NCBI RefSeq assembly: GCF_040500525.1
Contig: NZ_CP159403.1
Span: 387,001-451,000 of the forward strand
Direction: 5' to 3'
Source of the DNA: Azospirillum formosense
Lineage (GTDB): Bacteria; Pseudomonadota; Alphaproteobacteria; Azospirillales; Azospirillaceae
DNA length: 64,000 nt
Positions 63,664 to 64,000 of the stretch are shown here, one piece after another. The notes beneath the pieces were generated by a model. That model was not told the origin of the DNA. It worked only from the letters and a program-made list of their open reading frames with translations, and did no database searches. A program made the position numbers and the translations under genes. The first letter of the stretch is position 1. The number at the start of each line of letters is the position of its first letter.

Positions 63664-64000
63664 TCACACCGGCAGGCGGATCAGCACGCGCAGGCCGCCG
63701 TAGGGGCTGTCGCTGAGCGTGATGTCGCCGCCGTGGCTGCGGGCGACGTCGCGGGCGATGGTCAGCCCGAGTCCCGCCCCGCCGGTCGCCTGGTTGCGGG
63801 AGCTGTCCAGGCGGAAGAAGGGCTTGAACACGTCGTCGCGGGACGCCTGGGGAATGCCCGGCCCGTCGTCGTCCACCAGGATGTCGATGAAGCCGTCCAC
63901 CCGCTCCGCCCGCACCCAGATGCGGTCGCCGTGGCGCCGCGCGTTGGACAGCAGGTTGGCGAGGCAGCGCCGCGTCGCGTTGGGGCGCAGCGGCAGGGTC
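63664..64000 (-). CDS. EnvZ-like sensor histidine kinase, 3' end (5' part outside window)
   Basis: The visible 111 codons encode the ATPase domain: N box CLANLLSNARRHGDRIWV, G1 ILVDDDGPGIPQA, F box VFKPFFRLDSSRN, G2 GGAGLGLTIARDVARSHGGD and the end LRVLIRLPV. The arrangement is that of EnvZ/RstB-like kinases of the OmpR systems. The gene continues past the window edge on the minus strand, so input and phospho-acceptor domains cannot be seen. Confidence 0.9.
   Translation of the reverse strand, partial: TLPLRPNATRRCLANLLSNARRHGDRIWVRAERVDGFIDILVDDDGPGIPQASRDDVFKPFFRLDSSRNQATGGAGLGLTIARDVARSHGGDITLSDSPYGGLRVLIRLPV

Overview
The window is about 64 kb of high-GC DNA with strong codon bias, one gene packed against the next, and no tRNA, rRNA, CRISPR array, insertion sequence or phage gene that I can see. 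The gene set points to an alphaproteobacterium of the Rhodospirillales, most likely an Azospirillum-type organism: a CcrM GANTC methyltransferase, the dciA-dsbA-smc block facing mutY, EcfG-type stress promoters and an uptake hydrogenase locus. The species call is an inference from gene content, not a match I could run.

Layout. 0-4.1 kb: two beta-oxidation genes (a FadN-like multifunctional enzyme cut by the window edge, and an acyl-CoA dehydrogenase). 4.5-8.4 kb: a NarL-type response regulator, a CBS-domain protein, OmpW, a small lipoprotein and a DadA-like oxidoreductase. 8.5-14.5 kb: smc, a DsbA-like protein and a DciA-like (DUF721) gene on the minus strand, facing mutY. 14.5-21.1 kb: a DUF1194 protein, an orphan sensor kinase, then folB, ccrM, rnhB and a tandem cyclic-nucleotide-binding protein, all minus. 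21.3-25.3 kb: YchJ-like protein, double cold-shock protein, C-terminal processing protease and an undecaprenyl-phosphate sugar transferase.

25.5-40.5 kb is a complete-looking uptake [NiFe]-hydrogenase locus. The structural operon is hybO-hybA-hybB-hybC (small subunit, ferredoxin-like subunit, NrfD-type membrane subunit, large subunit), followed by the maturation protease hupD. A Sec-exported metallo-beta-lactamase-fold protein and the nickel permease-like hupE lie between this and the accessory operon hupF-hupIJ-hupK-hypA-hypB-hypF-hypC-hypE. hypD is missing from the locus. FNR/FixK-type boxes stand upstream of both operons, so the whole system is probably induced when oxygen is low.

40.6-50.1 kb carries a chemoreceptor, a lipoprotein, adenine deaminase, an orphan beta-sandwich protein, an FkbM methyltransferase, two divergent EamA exporters, an ABC-transporter remnant, a histidine phosphatase and a GST. 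50.3-62 kb looks like a stress island: several tiny hydrophilic proteins, a single-domain receiver protein, a cupin, TreY, and a 1,884-residue protein that joins a maltokinase-like domain, TreZ and MalQ in one chain. Two promoters of the general-stress (EcfG) form, GGAAC-N17-GTT, lie upstream of the fusion gene and of a 51-residue hydrophilic protein. The window ends with a second FAD oxidoreductase, an HNH endonuclease and the 3' end of an EnvZ-like sensor kinase.

The most interesting items are the Mak-TreZ-MalQ triple fusion with its stress promoter, the hydrogenase locus with its missing hypD, rubredoxin-HybE fusion and paired anaeroboxes, and the cluster of GANTC sites in the ccrM promoter.
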